Positions 35,315 to 46,666 of a DNA stretch of 64,000 bases are shown piece after piece. Every line of letters starts with the position of its first letter. Position 1 is the first letter of the stretch. This stretch comes from Propionibacteriaceae bacterium (GTDB lineage Bacteria > Actinomycetota > Actinomycetes > Propionibacteriales > Propionibacteriaceae): the NCBI GenBank assembly GCA_031262485.1, contig JAISHO010000008.1, positions 25,302 through 89,301 of the forward strand, read 5' to 3'. Below the pieces are notes generated by a model. That model was given only the letters and a program-made list of their open reading frames with translations. It had not been told where the DNA came from and did no database searches. Position numbers and translations under genes: made by a program.

Positions 35315-35333
35315 GCGTAGATCAGGTTCGCGA

Positions 35334-36221
35334 TCAGTCGCGACGGATATAGCTGAGGATGCGCAGCAGCTGCCAATACAGCCACACCAGTGTCACCGAC
35401 AGGCCCCAAGCCGCCCGCCACGACTCCGAAGCCGGAGCGCCCATCTGGACGCCCGCCTCGATGTACTGGAAATCATCGACGAGGCTGAGCACCGCCAAAA
35501 CGACGCCAAGGCCGGCGAAGAGCCACGCCATCGCGCTGACATCACCGGTGACACCGGCGACGATGCCGAGGTTGACCCCGAGCAGCGAGAGGACGAGATT
35601 GAGCAAGGCGACGATGGCGTAAGCGATGACCGACAACATCAGAATCTTGCGGAACTTCGAGCTGAGCCGGAAACCACCGAAATGGAAGGCGCCGAGCGTG
35701 ACGGCCGTGGCGATGAACGTGGCGATCACCGCCTGCATGACGATGCCGGGGTAGACCGCCTCGAAGTATTTCGAGATCCCCCCGAGGAAGAGCCCTTCGA
35801 CGGCGGCGTAAGCGATTGCGAAGCCAGGGCCGACGCCGCGCCGGAAAGCCGCCACGAGGGGGAAGATGATGGTGACGAGACCGGCCACGAAACTGATCGG
35901 CAGGAGCGTCTCCAAGGGAAGGAAAGTCCACCCCAAGGCGGCGACGAGAACGATGCACCCGAGCGTGATCGCCGTCTTCGTGATGACGTCGTCGATCGTC
36001 ATCCGATCCTGCGGCGCCTGAGCCGGGGGGAACTGCTGACCCGGCGTCGGGCCGTACTGCTCATAGCCTTGCGGTTGCTGCCCGGCGGGATACTGCTGAT
36101 ACCCGGCCTGGGGGCCGTACGGATTCTGCTGATAACCCCCGGGCGCGTACCCCGGGGCCGCCTGACCATAGCCGGGGGCGCTGGTGAAGGCTCCGGGACG
36201 GGAAAGGACGGGATTTGCCAC
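35334..36221 (-). CDS. Bax inhibitor-1/YccA-like membrane protein (BaxI_1 family)
   Basis: A 295-residue protein with a Tyr/Gln/Gly/Pro-rich cytoplasmic N-terminus (residues 1-75, YQQNPYGPQ-type repeats) and seven membrane helices from TITLGCIVLVAALGWTF onward. The helix containing FGGFRLSSKFRKILMLS and the C-terminal DDFQYIEAGVQMGAPASESW are the BaxI_1 signature, with acidic residues that sense pH/Ca2+ in relatives. Function in bacteria is unclear. I use GTG 36221 because AGGAG lies 5 bases before it and MANPVL is the usual start; an upstream GTG at 36236 would add five residues. Confidence 0.85.
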   Translation of the reverse strand: MANPVLSRPGAFTSAPGYGQAAPGYAPGGYQQNPYGPQAGYQQYPAGQQPQGYEQYGPTPGQQFPPAQAPQDRMTIDDVITKTAITLGCIVLVAALGWTFLPLETLLPISFVAGLVTIIFPLVAAFRRGVGPGFAIAYAAVEGLFLGGISKYFEAVYPGIVMQAVIATFIATAVTLGAFHFGGFRLSSKFRKILMLSVIAYAIVALLNLVLSLLGVNLGIVAGVTGDVSAMAWLFAGLGVVLAVLSLVDDFQYIEAGVQMGAPASESWRAAWGLSVTLVWLYWQLLRILSYIRRD

Positions 36222-36403
36222 TGAGACTCCTAACACTGTGCCGGCGTTCGCCGAGGCACGAGGATACCGATGTGGTTATTCTATCGGGCTGATCGCTCGA
36301 CCAAAGCCGGTCCATCCCGGAACGAGCCCCGAACAGTCCCTGAACGGACGGGCGTCCGTCCCGGTCCAGACGGTCAGATGCCAGCCGATCAGATGCCAAC
36401 CGG

Positions 36404-37465
36404 TCAGATGATCGTGCCGTCCAAGCGCGCCGTCACGACGCCGTCGTCGACCGTGGCATCGTCGACCGTGAGGTGGAAAAGGGGCTCATCCTCCCCGGCG
36501 CGATGCTCGACGACGAGGACGACCCCCGCCTCGGCTTCGGCTCCCGTCAATCCGGGCGCGGCCGCGATGAGCCGGGCCACGACCGCCGGATCGACCACCC
36601 CCGGGTCGAGGTCGAGCAGATCGGCGTCGTCGCCGGAGCGGGTCACCGAACGCGGCGGCAGGAAACCCGAGCGGGTCGTGGTGACGACCGAGCCGGGGGC
36701 GCCGGGCGTCTCGACCGCGACCGACTCGCCGGCCGTCGAGACGGTGATCCGTCGCACCGCCGTGAGCGAGCCGACCGCGTCGGCCCAGCCCTCCGCCAGC
36801 CCGGCCTCGGAGGCGACGTCGAGAGCGGCGACGAGCGAGCCGTCCGGCCGGTAGAAGACGGTGCGCGACTCCGGGGTCGTCGTCACCGTCATATAGACGG
36901 CCCGGTCGTCGTATTCGACGATCTGAAGCTGCTGGCCGGCCGTCGATCCGGCGATCGTCCCCGCCCGCCGCAGGAGCGCCCCGGGATCGGCCAGCGCGAA
37001 ATCACGCGGGTCGAAGATGACCTGCCCGACGTAGGCGGTGTCGGATTCGATCGCGGAGACCACCCCGGAGCGCCAGGCGAAGGTGCGGGCCGTCCGTCCC
37101 GTCACGACGGCGACGGTGACCTCCTCGGCGGTGATATCGACCTTGACGGCGTGCGTCGTCCCGGCCGCCGCCAGAATCTCTTCGATCGCTGTCTCCGCCA
37201 CCCCCGGATGCAAAGGTCGCGCCGTCACGCTCGGGCTGGGCGAGGGCGAGGCGGTCGGTTCGGCGGTCGAGGGGCTCGGTTGGTCCCCGCCTGAAGGAGT
37301 CGCGCTCACGGTGGGCTGGGGCACGCCGTCGAATCCGCCCCCGGCGACGAAGACGACGACGGCGGCGAGCAGGAGGACGATCGCGGCGGCCAGCGCGAGA
37401 CGAGCGGCCGGGCGGCGGCTTGGCTCAGAGCCGGCGGACGAGGGAGGGATGGGCGGGGGAGACAT
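36404..37465 (-). CDS. hypothetical single-pass membrane protein
   Basis: A 353-residue protein with one N-terminal helix (LALAAAIVLLLAAVVVFVAG), a Ser/Pro/Thr-rich linker (PSPSTAEPTASPSPSP) and a soluble extracytoplasmic domain of about 250 residues rich in beta strands. No family recognised. ATG 37463-37465 was chosen because a cytoplasmic basic stretch and the helix follow directly; a longer frame upstream has no support. It is divergent from the SRPBCC gene. Confidence 0.6.
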   Translation of the reverse strand: MSPPPIPPSSAGSEPSRRPAARLALAAAIVLLLAAVVVFVAGGGFDGVPQPTVSATPSGGDQPSPSTAEPTASPSPSPSVTARPLHPGVAETAIEEILAAAGTTHAVKVDITAEEVTVAVVTGRTARTFAWRSGVVSAIESDTAYVGQVIFDPRDFALADPGALLRRAGTIAGSTAGQQLQIVEYDDRAVYMTVTTTPESRTVFYRPDGSLVAALDVASEAGLAEGWADAVGSLTAVRRITVSTAGESVAVETPGAPGSVVTTTRSGFLPPRSVTRSGDDADLLDLDPGVVDPAVVARLIAAAPGLTGAEAEAGVVLVVEHRAGEDEPLFHLTVDDATVDDGVVTARLDGTII

Positions 37466-37584
37466 CGTGGCCTCAGCATATTCTTCCCAGGGATGGGGTG
37501 GGCAAGATAAGGTAACGGCACTGGGCGGCGTCGCCCAGCCCCACCTGTAAGGACTGGCGCCATCCGTAGACGAATCGAGGTTCA

Positions 37585-37992
37585 ATGATGACGGAGCAGA
37601 TGACTGATGGGCACAATGACGGCGTCACACGGGTCTCCCGTGTGGTGCGCCAACCACTGAAAAAGGTGTGGTCCGTCTTACTGACGGCCGACGGCCAAGC
37701 CGCCCTGCTCGGCGAGGGCGCAGCGCTTGGCGACAAGGGTGAGGAGTGGCGTGCCGCCGACGGCACCTGGGGTGTGACGCGTTCCTACCATCCGATGGAG
37801 GAGATCCGTTTCTCCTGGCATGTCCGTGACGATTCCCCGAAAACGTGGGTCGAGGTCCTCTTGACGGAGCAGGGCGACGACAGCACGATGATCGAGATCC
37901 GACACGACCACACCGGCGTCGAGATCGACACCGAGAAGGTCACCGATCACTGGACGAAGGCGCTTGAGCGGATCGAATCCGACGCGCTCTGA
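37585..37992 (+). CDS. SRPBCC (START-like) domain protein
   Basis: A 135-residue AHSA1/polyketide-cyclase-like fold: VTRVSRVVRQPLKKVWSVL at the N-terminus, the central MEEIRFSWHV strand and VEVLLTEQGDDSTMIEIRH, and a C-terminal helix DHWTKALERIE. These small proteins bind hydrophobic ligands; the ligand is unknown. TetR follows after a hairpin. Confidence 0.78.
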   Translation: MMTEQMTDGHNDGVTRVSRVVRQPLKKVWSVLLTADGQAALLGEGAALGDKGEEWRAADGTWGVTRSYHPMEEIRFSWHVRDDSPKTWVEVLLTEQGDDSTMIEIRHDHTGVEIDTEKVTDHWTKALERIESDAL

Positions 37993-38044
37993 ACCAGCGC
38001 TTCCCGCCGGAACGTCTCCGGCTGAACCAGGAACATGACGCTAT

Positions 38045-38083
38045 CCGATGGCACGGGCCGCCTCGTCGCGCCCGTGCCATCGG
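38045..38083 (+). terminator. terminator-like hairpin before the TetR gene
   Basis: Perfect 14-bp arms CCGATGGCACGGGC (38045-38058) and GCCCGTGCCATCGG (38070-38083). It follows the SRPBCC stop and argues that the TetR gene starts after it rather than at ATG 38035. Confidence 0.65.
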
Positions 38084-38094
38084 GGTTTGACGAG

Positions 38095-38904
38095 ATGATG
38101 GACGAGACGAACGACGACACCCTCGCCGACGAAGCGCCCGCTCCCCGGGAGATCGGCGCGACGTCCGAGTTCGTCGACCCCGCCGAGGCGAGGGAGACGG
38201 TCGAGACCAGCGGGGCGAGGGAGACGACCGACGAGGAGACCCCGCGCCGGCGCCGGATGACGAGCGCCGAGCGGCGCGACCAACTCATCACCGTGGCCCG
38301 CTCCTGCTTCTCCGAGAAAGGCTTCGACGGCACCTCGGTCGAGGAGATCGCCGCCCGCGCCGCCGTCAGCAAACCCGTCCTCTATGAACATTTCGGAGGC
38401 AAAGAAGGCCTCTACGCCGTCGTCGTCGACCGCGAGGTCCAAACCCTCCTGACATCGATCCGTCACGCCATCACCGCCCCCGGATCGGGCTCGCGGGTCA
38501 AAATCGAACGCGGCACCCTCGCCCTCCTCGACTACATCGAATCGTGCCCCGAGGGCTTCCAGATCATCATGCGCGATTCCTCCGAGACGGGCGGCGGGGG
38601 CTTCACCTCGATCCTCAACGACGTCATCGTCCGGGTCGAAGACATCCTCACCCCGCTCTTCTCCGCGCGGGGCATCGATCCCGACGCCGTCCCCCTCATC
38701 GCCCAAGCTCTCACCGGGCTCGTCGCCATGACCGGCCAATGGTGGCTCGAGCACCAGGAGATGCCGAAACGCGAAGTCGCCGCCCACCTCGTCAACCTGG
38801 CCTGGAACGGCATGCACAACCTTCAGACAGGTTTCACCTTGACGGCCGGGGAGAACGATCTGGCTGAAGGATCTTCCCTCGCATCGGAGTCGACGGATGG
38901 GTGA
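38095..38904 (+). CDS. TetR/AcrR family transcriptional regulator
   Basis: Residues 1-50 (acidic, Glu/Thr-rich) precede a TetR helix-turn-helix: RDQLITVARSCFSEKGFDGT, SVEEIAARAAVSKPVLYEHF and GGKEGLYAVVVDREV. The C-terminal ligand domain is standard length. ATG 38095 (38098 alternative) is preferred because the upstream ATG 38035 would include a terminator hairpin in the coding sequence. Target genes are unknown; the flippase-like gene is downstream. Confidence 0.82.
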   Translation: MMDETNDDTLADEAPAPREIGATSEFVDPAEARETVETSGARETTDEETPRRRRMTSAERRDQLITVARSCFSEKGFDGTSVEEIAARAAVSKPVLYEHFGGKEGLYAVVVDREVQTLLTSIRHAITAPGSGSRVKIERGTLALLDYIESCPEGFQIIMRDSSETGGGGFTSILNDVIVRVEDILTPLFSARGIDPDAVPLIAQALTGLVAMTGQWWLEHQEMPKREVAAHLVNLAWNGMHNLQTGFTLTAGENDLAEGSSLASESTDG

Positions 38905-38963
38905 GGCCCCTCCTCCGCCCCGTAATTTTGAACTGTTATCCAACACATTGGCCGCGTTGTCTG

Positions 38964-38969
38964 TAGTGT
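38964..38969 (+). promoter_or_regulatory. -10 element TAGTGT of a probable leaderless promoter for the flippase-like gene
   Basis: TAGTGT lies 10 bases before ATG 38980 and overlaps a GTG (38968) that would be the other start. The spacing favours ATG 38980. Confidence 0.35.
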
Positions 38970-38979
38970 GCCTGGTGTC

Positions 38980-41505
38980 ATGACAGCGCACTCGCCGGCT
39001 CCGCTCATCGTCGCAGACGATCTCGCCTCCCTCTCGCCCGTCACGGGCCCAGAGGAGGACACCGTCACGCTCGTCGCCGAGACGCCGCAACCGCGCGTGC
39101 GCAACGCGGTCGACATCGTCGCCGCGATCGGTTGCCTCGTCCTCGTCGTCCTCATCTGCGTCGGTGTCATCTACGCCCAACACACCTCCGAGGGGATCTC
39201 GGCCGACGTCCGCGGTTTCTCCCTCCTCGTGCGACGGGTCCTCTTCGTGCCGGTCGCCGTCCTCGATTTCCTCGTCCTCGTCGTCCCGCCCGTCGCCGTC
39301 GGACTCGACCTCCTCATCCGCCGTCACCCCCTCGAAGCCCTCCAGGCCGGCATCGCCGGGTTGGCCGGGCTCATCGTCAACACCCTCGCCCTTCTCGCCC
39401 TGACCACCTTCGCCCCCGACGTCTTGCGTGAGGGATTATCGGTGTGGCAAGGCAGTTCGTTCGTCATCGCGATGCCGTTCTGGGCAGCTGCGATCTGTTC
39501 GCTCCTGACGGTGGCGGTCACCCCGGCCAAGCGCGTCTCCGTGCGGTGGAGCTGGAATCTGCTGTGGATCGTCGCCGCCATCACCGTCATCACCTCCGGC
39601 GCGACCCTCCAGGCGATGATCCTCAGTCTGCTCCTCGGGCGGATGACCGGCCATATCGTTCGCTACATCGGCGGGGTCGCCTCACAGCGGGCCCAGGGAC
39701 GCACCTTGGTCGAAGGGATCCGCCAGGCCGGGTTCTTGCCCCGCTCCCTCACCCCGATCGAGCCGGGCACCGACGATCGGGCGCCCGGGCGGCAGACCCC
39801 CCAATTCTTCGGCGACCACCGCCTCTACGTCCTCAAGACGATCACCGGGGCGACCTACGACGTCGTCGTGCTCGACGGGGACCGCCAAGTCCTCGGCTTC
39901 CTCACCCGGCTGTGGCGCTATATCCGTTTCCGGGGAATCGACGGACGGACGACCGCCTCCCTTCGCCAGACCGCGGAGCGGGCCGCCTTGCTCAATTACT
40001 CGGCCCGCTCGGCCGGGGTCAACACCCCCTCCGTCCTCGCCCTGGCCGAAGCGGAGGATTCGATGCTCATCGTGCGGGAGCCGACGACGGCCTCGCGCAC
40101 CTTCGCAGAACTCGGCGTCGAGGTCCTCGAGGACGACCTCGTCGACGACATCCTCGACGCCATGTGGCACCAGATCCGCCGCGCCCACAGGGCCAGCATC
40201 GCCCACCGGGCGCTGACCGCCGACGTCTTCCGGATCCATTTCGTCTCCGATCCCGCCACCGGGGAGGCGACTCGCCGCTCCGAGGTGACCGTGCTGGGCT
40301 GGGAGGCCGGCGACGTCGCCAGCTCTGAGTTGGCCCGCCGCCTCGACCTCGTCCAGATGCTCGTGCTGACCTGCGAACGGGTCGGTGTCGATCAGGCCTT
40401 CGCGGCCGCCGAACGGGCGCTCTCCGACGCCGAATTGGCCGCCCTCGGCCCGCTCCTCCAACTGCCCGCCCTGCCCGCGCGGGCCAGGGCCGAGCGGGCC
40501 CGGACCCAGGAGATCCTCAGCCAACTTCGCCTGTGCCTGGCGCGCGACATGCCGACCGCGACGGTCGAGCCGGTCCAGTTGACGAGGATCAGCGTCCGCT
40601 CGATCATCTCGATCCTGCTCGTCGCCATCGTCATCCTCGTCGTGGCGACGACGATCAACATCGATCAGATCATCGCCGCGGTGCGTGACAGCGACTGGCG
40701 CTGGGCCGTCGCCGCGCTCCTCTTCGGCGGGGTCGGGCTGTTCGGGGCCGGGCTGACGCTCGTCGCCTTCGCGCCCGTCCGTCTCCCCTTCGGGCGGGCC
40801 GTCGCCGCCCAGGTGGCGGCCGCTTTCGTTGCCGTCGCCGCCCCGGCCGGGTTCGGACCGGCCGCCGTCAATCTCATGCTCTTGACGAAGCGCAAGGTGC
40901 CCACCGCCTTGGCCGCCGCCACCGTCGCCTTGACCCAGGTCTCCCAGATCGTCGTCACCGTCGTCTTCCTCCTCGTCCTCACCCTCGTCACCGGGTCCGG
41001 GGTCATCGGATCCCTCACCGTCACCCCGGGGATGCTCGTCGTCGCCATCATCGTCGCCCTCGCCGTCACCGTCGTCCTCATCGTCCCCTCGACCCGGAAG
41101 TGGGTCGCGGCCCGGGTCCTGCCGACCCTCCAGCAGACCTGGCCCCGTTTCGTCGAAGTCGTCGCCAGCCCGGCCCGCCTGGCCGCGGGGATCGTCGGCA
41201 ACCTCCTCATCACCCTCGGGTACGCCGCCGCTTTCCAAGCCTCGCTGCTCGCCTTCGGCCAAGAGATCCCCTTCGTCACCGCGACGATCGTCTACCTGCT
41301 CGGCAACACCGCCGGCGCCGTCGTCCCCACCCCCGGCGGCATCGGCGCCATCGAAGTCGCCCTCTCGGCCGCTCTCGTCTCGGTCGGCGTCAACGCTGGT
41401 GTCGCGACCTCGGCCGTCGTGCTCTTCCGGGTCGTCGCCTACTGGATCCGCATCCCGCTCGGTTACATCGCCATGCGAGTCCTGCGCCGGATGGGCGAGT
41501 TCTAA
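38980..41505 (+). CDS. large LPG-synthase-TM/UPF0104-like membrane protein with an internal kinase-like region
   Basis: An 841-residue protein. Four or five N-terminal helices (from VDIVAAIGCLVLVVLICVG to residue about 230) precede a soluble region (about 270-510) whose FGDHRLYVLKTITGATYDVV, MLIVREPTTAS and IRRAHRASIAHRALTADVFR segments resemble a degenerate protein kinase-like (Kdo/Ubi type) fold. The C-terminal 300 residues with seven or eight helices match the LPG_synthase_TM (UPF0104) family: PVRLPFGRAVAAQVAAAFVA and NTAGAVVPTPGGIGAIEVAL. Such proteins flip or modify lipids. The fusion is found in actinobacteria; function remains unproven. Confidence 0.78.
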   Translation: MTAHSPAPLIVADDLASLSPVTGPEEDTVTLVAETPQPRVRNAVDIVAAIGCLVLVVLICVGVIYAQHTSEGISADVRGFSLLVRRVLFVPVAVLDFLVLVVPPVAVGLDLLIRRHPLEALQAGIAGLAGLIVNTLALLALTTFAPDVLREGLSVWQGSSFVIAMPFWAAAICSLLTVAVTPAKRVSVRWSWNLLWIVAAITVITSGATLQAMILSLLLGRMTGHIVRYIGGVASQRAQGRTLVEGIRQAGFLPRSLTPIEPGTDDRAPGRQTPQFFGDHRLYVLKTITGATYDVVVLDGDRQVLGFLTRLWRYIRFRGIDGRTTASLRQTAERAALLNYSARSAGVNTPSVLALAEAEDSMLIVREPTTASRTFAELGVEVLEDDLVDDILDAMWHQIRRAHRASIAHRALTADVFRIHFVSDPATGEATRRSEVTVLGWEAGDVASSELARRLDLVQMLVLTCERVGVDQAFAAAERALSDAELAALGPLLQLPALPARARAERARTQEILSQLRLCLARDMPTATVEPVQLTRISVRSIISILLVAIVILVVATTINIDQIIAAVRDSDWRWAVAALLFGGVGLFGAGLTLVAFAPVRLPFGRAVAAQVAAAFVAVAAPAGFGPAAVNLMLLTKRKVPTALAAATVALTQVSQIVVTVVFLLVLTLVTGSGVIGSLTVTPGMLVVAIIVALAVTVVLIVPSTRKWVAARVLPTLQQTWPRFVEVVASPARLAAGIVGNLLITLGYAAAFQASLLAFGQEIPFVTATIVYLLGNTAGAVVPTPGGIGAIEVALSAALVSVGVNAGVATSAVVLFRVVAYWIRIPLGYIAMRVLRRMGEF

Positions 41506-41739
41506 GAAACTGTCGCGCGGTCGGAGCGGCGCGCCTCGTCTCTCTTCTCCTCCGACGAATGCTCCTCAAAGACGAGCGTTCCCAACGGCTGAGAAGGACG
41601 TGGGGACGATGATCCGCGCGCGCCCGTTTCAGAAAGCCCGCTTCAGCACAGTGTTATAGCGTGACAAACACGGTGGCGCTCCTCGCCGCCGACCCCGCCC
41701 ACCAATGGCGTGCGGCAATCCCAGGCCACAGAAGTGGAC

Positions 41740-41745
41740 TACTAT
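41740..41745 (+). promoter_or_regulatory. -10 element TACTAT of a probable leaderless promoter for the glycan-synthase pair
   Basis: TACTAT ends 7 bases before ATG 41753; no Shine-Dalgarno between them. Confidence 0.5.
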
Positions 41746-41752
41746 CCTTCCC

Positions 41753-42376
41753 ATGGGGGGGAATAACAAACGTGGAATACGGCTGTCCTCATGGGAGGAC
41801 ATCGAACAACCAGCTGACCCGGATGATCCCGGGCAGCCGCAAACCGGCGATCGGGGCGCCGAACTGACGATCTGGCAGATCATCGTCGCGATCTTGGGGT
41901 GGATTCTGGCCGTCCTCATCGTCTGGTATTTCACCCGGCACATCACCCTGTTCGCCGTCTGGATGGTCGTCGTCTGCGTGGCCTGCGCCGTCGTCATCGC
42001 GCTCGTCAGCGGGTTGATCAGCATCAATGTGGCCCGGCCCAAACTCATCGAACTGCGGGCCGTCGCCAACGTCCGTCCCTTCCCCCGCGTCATGACCGAT
42101 CGCCTCGGGCGCCGCGTCGTCAACTGCATCAGCCAGATCGACCGCGAGGGAGACTTCGTCGTCGTCGAGTTGCCCGAAGCCGGGATGCGCATGTTCGTCC
42201 AAGCCGAGGAGGCTTCCGTCATCTTGAACGAGCCGCCGGCTCTGGAGAGCGTGGTGGCCTCTTCGAGCGTCCCGGCCATCGAGCCGCGCAGCCAGGCCCA
42301 GTTCGCCGCCCCGCCGCTCGAGCATCCCGTCCAACTGCCTTTCGGGCGTCGTCCCGGCACAGGAGACACCGTATGA
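41753..42376 (+). CDS. two-helix membrane protein, accessory partner of the glycan synthase
   Basis: A 207-residue protein: short hydrophilic start, two adjacent membrane helices (IIVAILGWILAVLIVWYF and AVWMVVVCVACAVVIALV), then a cytoplasmic domain with VNCISQIDREGDFVVVELPE. The last base pairs overlap the next gene (ATGA at 42373). Position and topology are like the small subunit (PgaD/IcaD-like) of poly-GlcNAc synthases, but I see no sequence motif to prove this. Confidence 0.55.
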   Translation: MGGNNKRGIRLSSWEDIEQPADPDDPGQPQTGDRGAELTIWQIIVAILGWILAVLIVWYFTRHITLFAVWMVVVCVACAVVIALVSGLISINVARPKLIELRAVANVRPFPRVMTDRLGRRVVNCISQIDREGDFVVVELPEAGMRMFVQAEEASVILNEPPALESVVASSSVPAIEPRSQAQFAAPPLEHPVQLPFGRRPGTGDTV

Positions 42377-43725
42377 ATGATTTTTTCTCCGTTCTGCGCG
42401 ACTATCCCGTCACGACGATCATCATCGCTTTTCTCGGCACCTATCCGATGTGTTCGGCGATCCAACAGATGGTGACCGCCTGGTGGTATCGGCGGGGCAG
42501 GCGAGCGGCCTGGGTCTTGCCGACCGTCGACCGGGAGACCGAGGCGATGCGTCGCTATCCCACGCTCAGCGTCATCATCGCCGCCCACAACGAGGAGCGG
42601 ACGATCGAAGACGCCATCAGTTGTGTGCTCAATCTCGATTGGCCGGTCGTCGACCTCATCGTCGTCGACGACGGGTCGAGCGACGACACCGTCTCCATCG
42701 TTCGTCCCTACGCGTTGCGCGGGCAATTGCGCCTGCTGCGTAAGCCGGTCAACGAGGGCAAGGCGCTCGCCATCAACGACGGCCTCGTCCTGGCGCGCGG
42801 CGACCTCGCCCTCGTCCTCGACGCCGACGGGCGCCCCGAACGCAAAGCCGCCCGTTTCATGGCGGCGCACTTCCTCATGCCCCGCGTCGCCGCCGTCACC
42901 GGCAACCCGCGCGTCGGCAACACCCGGAGCATCCCGGCCCATCTCCAAGCGGTCGAATTCTCCGCCTCCGTCGCCGTCCAACGTCGTGGCGACGAGGCCT
43001 GGGGACGGTTGACGACGGTGTCGGGCCTGTGCGTCATGCTGCGCCGGCCCGTCATGGTGGCGCTCGGCGGTTTCGACCCGCTCATGGTGACCGAGGACAT
43101 CGAATTGACCTGGCGGCTTCAGATCAACGGATACGAGGCGGTCTACGAGCCGGCCGCGCTCTTCGGCATGGAGGTGCCCCAGACCTGGCGGCAACTGTGG
43201 CATCAGCGTCGGCGCTGGGCCCGTGGCTTGGCCCAGGTCTTGCGTCGCCACGGCTGGGCCGCGCTGCATCCCTCGCACCGGCGGATGTGGCCCAATCTCA
43301 TCCTCGCCTGGCTCTCGCTCATCTGGGTGCACGCCGAGGCGGTCGCGATCCTCTTCGGCCTCATCGGCTGGGCGATCTGGACGCCAGTCGGCGAATGGGT
43401 CGCCGTCCTCGCCTTCATGGCCGCCTGCACCGTCGTCACCGGCGTCGCGCAGGTCATCACCGGGATGATGCTCGACCGCAAGGTCGATCCCAAGCTGTTC
43501 CGGGAGGTCCCCTGGGCGGCCTGGTATCCGGCCTTCTATTGGATGCTCATGGCGCTGTGCGTCCTGCGCGACACCATCCCGGGCCTTGTCGTCAAGCCGA
43601 GGAGCCCGGCGGTCTGGCACATCGCCCGGATCGACGATCCCGAGCGCGATTGGGACGATCGGGCTCTGGGCGACGATGACGAGTCATTGGCCGATTTCCT
43701 CCTCGCTGGAAGCGATCAGGGATGA
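42373..43725 (+). CDS. GT2 family processive glycosyltransferase (PgaC/IcaA-like)
   Basis: A 450-residue membrane glycosyltransferase. An N-terminal helix is followed by the GT-A domain: VVDDGSSDD at 98-105, DADG at 150-153 (metal site), TEDIELTW at 240-247 (catalytic Asp) and QRRRWARG at 278-285, the processive QxxRW motif. Two to four helices follow. The closest functional group is poly-beta-1,6-GlcNAc synthase. It may export a linear polysaccharide with the overlapping upstream membrane protein. No deacetylase (PgaB-like) gene is next to it. Confidence 0.78.
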   Translation: MNDFFSVLRDYPVTTIIIAFLGTYPMCSAIQQMVTAWWYRRGRRAAWVLPTVDRETEAMRRYPTLSVIIAAHNEERTIEDAISCVLNLDWPVVDLIVVDDGSSDDTVSIVRPYALRGQLRLLRKPVNEGKALAINDGLVLARGDLALVLDADGRPERKAARFMAAHFLMPRVAAVTGNPRVGNTRSIPAHLQAVEFSASVAVQRRGDEAWGRLTTVSGLCVMLRRPVMVALGGFDPLMVTEDIELTWRLQINGYEAVYEPAALFGMEVPQTWRQLWHQRRRWARGLAQVLRRHGWAALHPSHRRMWPNLILAWLSLIWVHAEAVAILFGLIGWAIWTPVGEWVAVLAFMAACTVVTGVAQVITGMMLDRKVDPKLFREVPWAAWYPAFYWMLMALCVLRDTIPGLVVKPRSPAVWHIARIDDPERDWDDRALGDDDESLADFLLAGSDQG

Positions 43726-43850
43726 GCGGGGCCTCGTCTCCTCGTCGGCTCGGCGACTTGGCGTCGTGGCAGGCGCCGTCGGTGAGGTGTCTGTGGGAAG
43801 TCGTCGCGTCTGGCCGGACATCGCCGGGTGGGAACCCGGGCAAAACGCCG

Positions 43851-43856
43851 TAGACT
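43851..43856 (+). promoter_or_regulatory. -10 element TAGACT before ftsH
   Basis: TAGACT ends 9 bases before ATG 43866, with no Shine-Dalgarno in the gap; transcription may begin at or a few bases before the start codon. Confidence 0.45.
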
Positions 43857-43865
43857 GTCTGCTCT

Positions 43866-46073
<2,208 letters not shown>

Positions 46074-46087
46074 GATGAGGAGGTGTG

Positions 46088-46666
46088 ATGTCCTTCGACC
46101 ATGACCGTGCCGCGAGGGCGATTCGGGAATTGCTCATCGCCGTCGGCGAGGACCCCGACCGCGAGGGCCTGCGTGAGACCCCCGATCGGGTCGCCCGCGC
46201 CTACGCCGAGGCGTTCAGCGGGCTGACGGCCGATCCGGCCGAGGTGTTGACGACTCGCTTCACCGTCGACCATGAGGAACTCGTCCTCGTCAAGGACATC
46301 GAACTGTGGAGCTATTGCGAGCACCACCTCCTTCCCTTCACCGGGGTCGCCCATGTCGGATACATCCCCGGGGGCGAGCCGCGCCAGGTCGTCGGATTGT
46401 CGAAACTGGCCCGCCTCGTCGACGTCTACGCCAAACGTCCCCAGATCCAGGAACGCCTCACCACCCAGGTGGCCGACGCCCTCGTCGACGCCCTCCACCC
46501 GATCGGCGTCATCGTCGTCATCGAAGCCGAGCATCTCTGCATGACGATGCGCGGGGTCCGCAAACCCGGATCCCGCACCGTCACCTCGGCGGTGCGCGGG
46601 CAATTGCACGATCCGGCCTCCCGGGCGGAGGCCATGAGTCTCATCGTGGCGGGCCGACCACGATGA
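46088..46666 (+). CDS. folE: GTP cyclohydrolase I
   Basis: First enzyme of folate synthesis, GTP to 7,8-dihydroneopterin triphosphate. [18 protein letters not shown] contains the zinc Cys and His, and [17 protein letters not shown] the second Cys and the GTP-binding end. 192 residues is normal for type IA. ATG 46088 follows AGGAGG by a good distance; GTG 46085 is in frame but less likely. Ends with an ATGA overlap with folP. Confidence 0.96.
   Translation: MSFDHDRAARAIRELLIAVGEDPDREGLRETPDRVARAYAEAFSGLTADPAEVLTTRFTVDHEELVLVKDIELWSYCEHHLLPFTGVAHVGYIPGGEPRQVVGLSKLARLVDVYAKRPQIQERLTTQVADALVDALHPIGVIVVIEAEHLCMTMRGVRKPGSRTVTSAVRGQLHDPASRAEAMSLIVAGRPR

Noticed and set aside
38035..38094. Upstream ATG 38035 of the TetR gene
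   Set aside because: A perfect 14-bp-arm hairpin would lie inside the coding sequence; it is better explained as a terminator.
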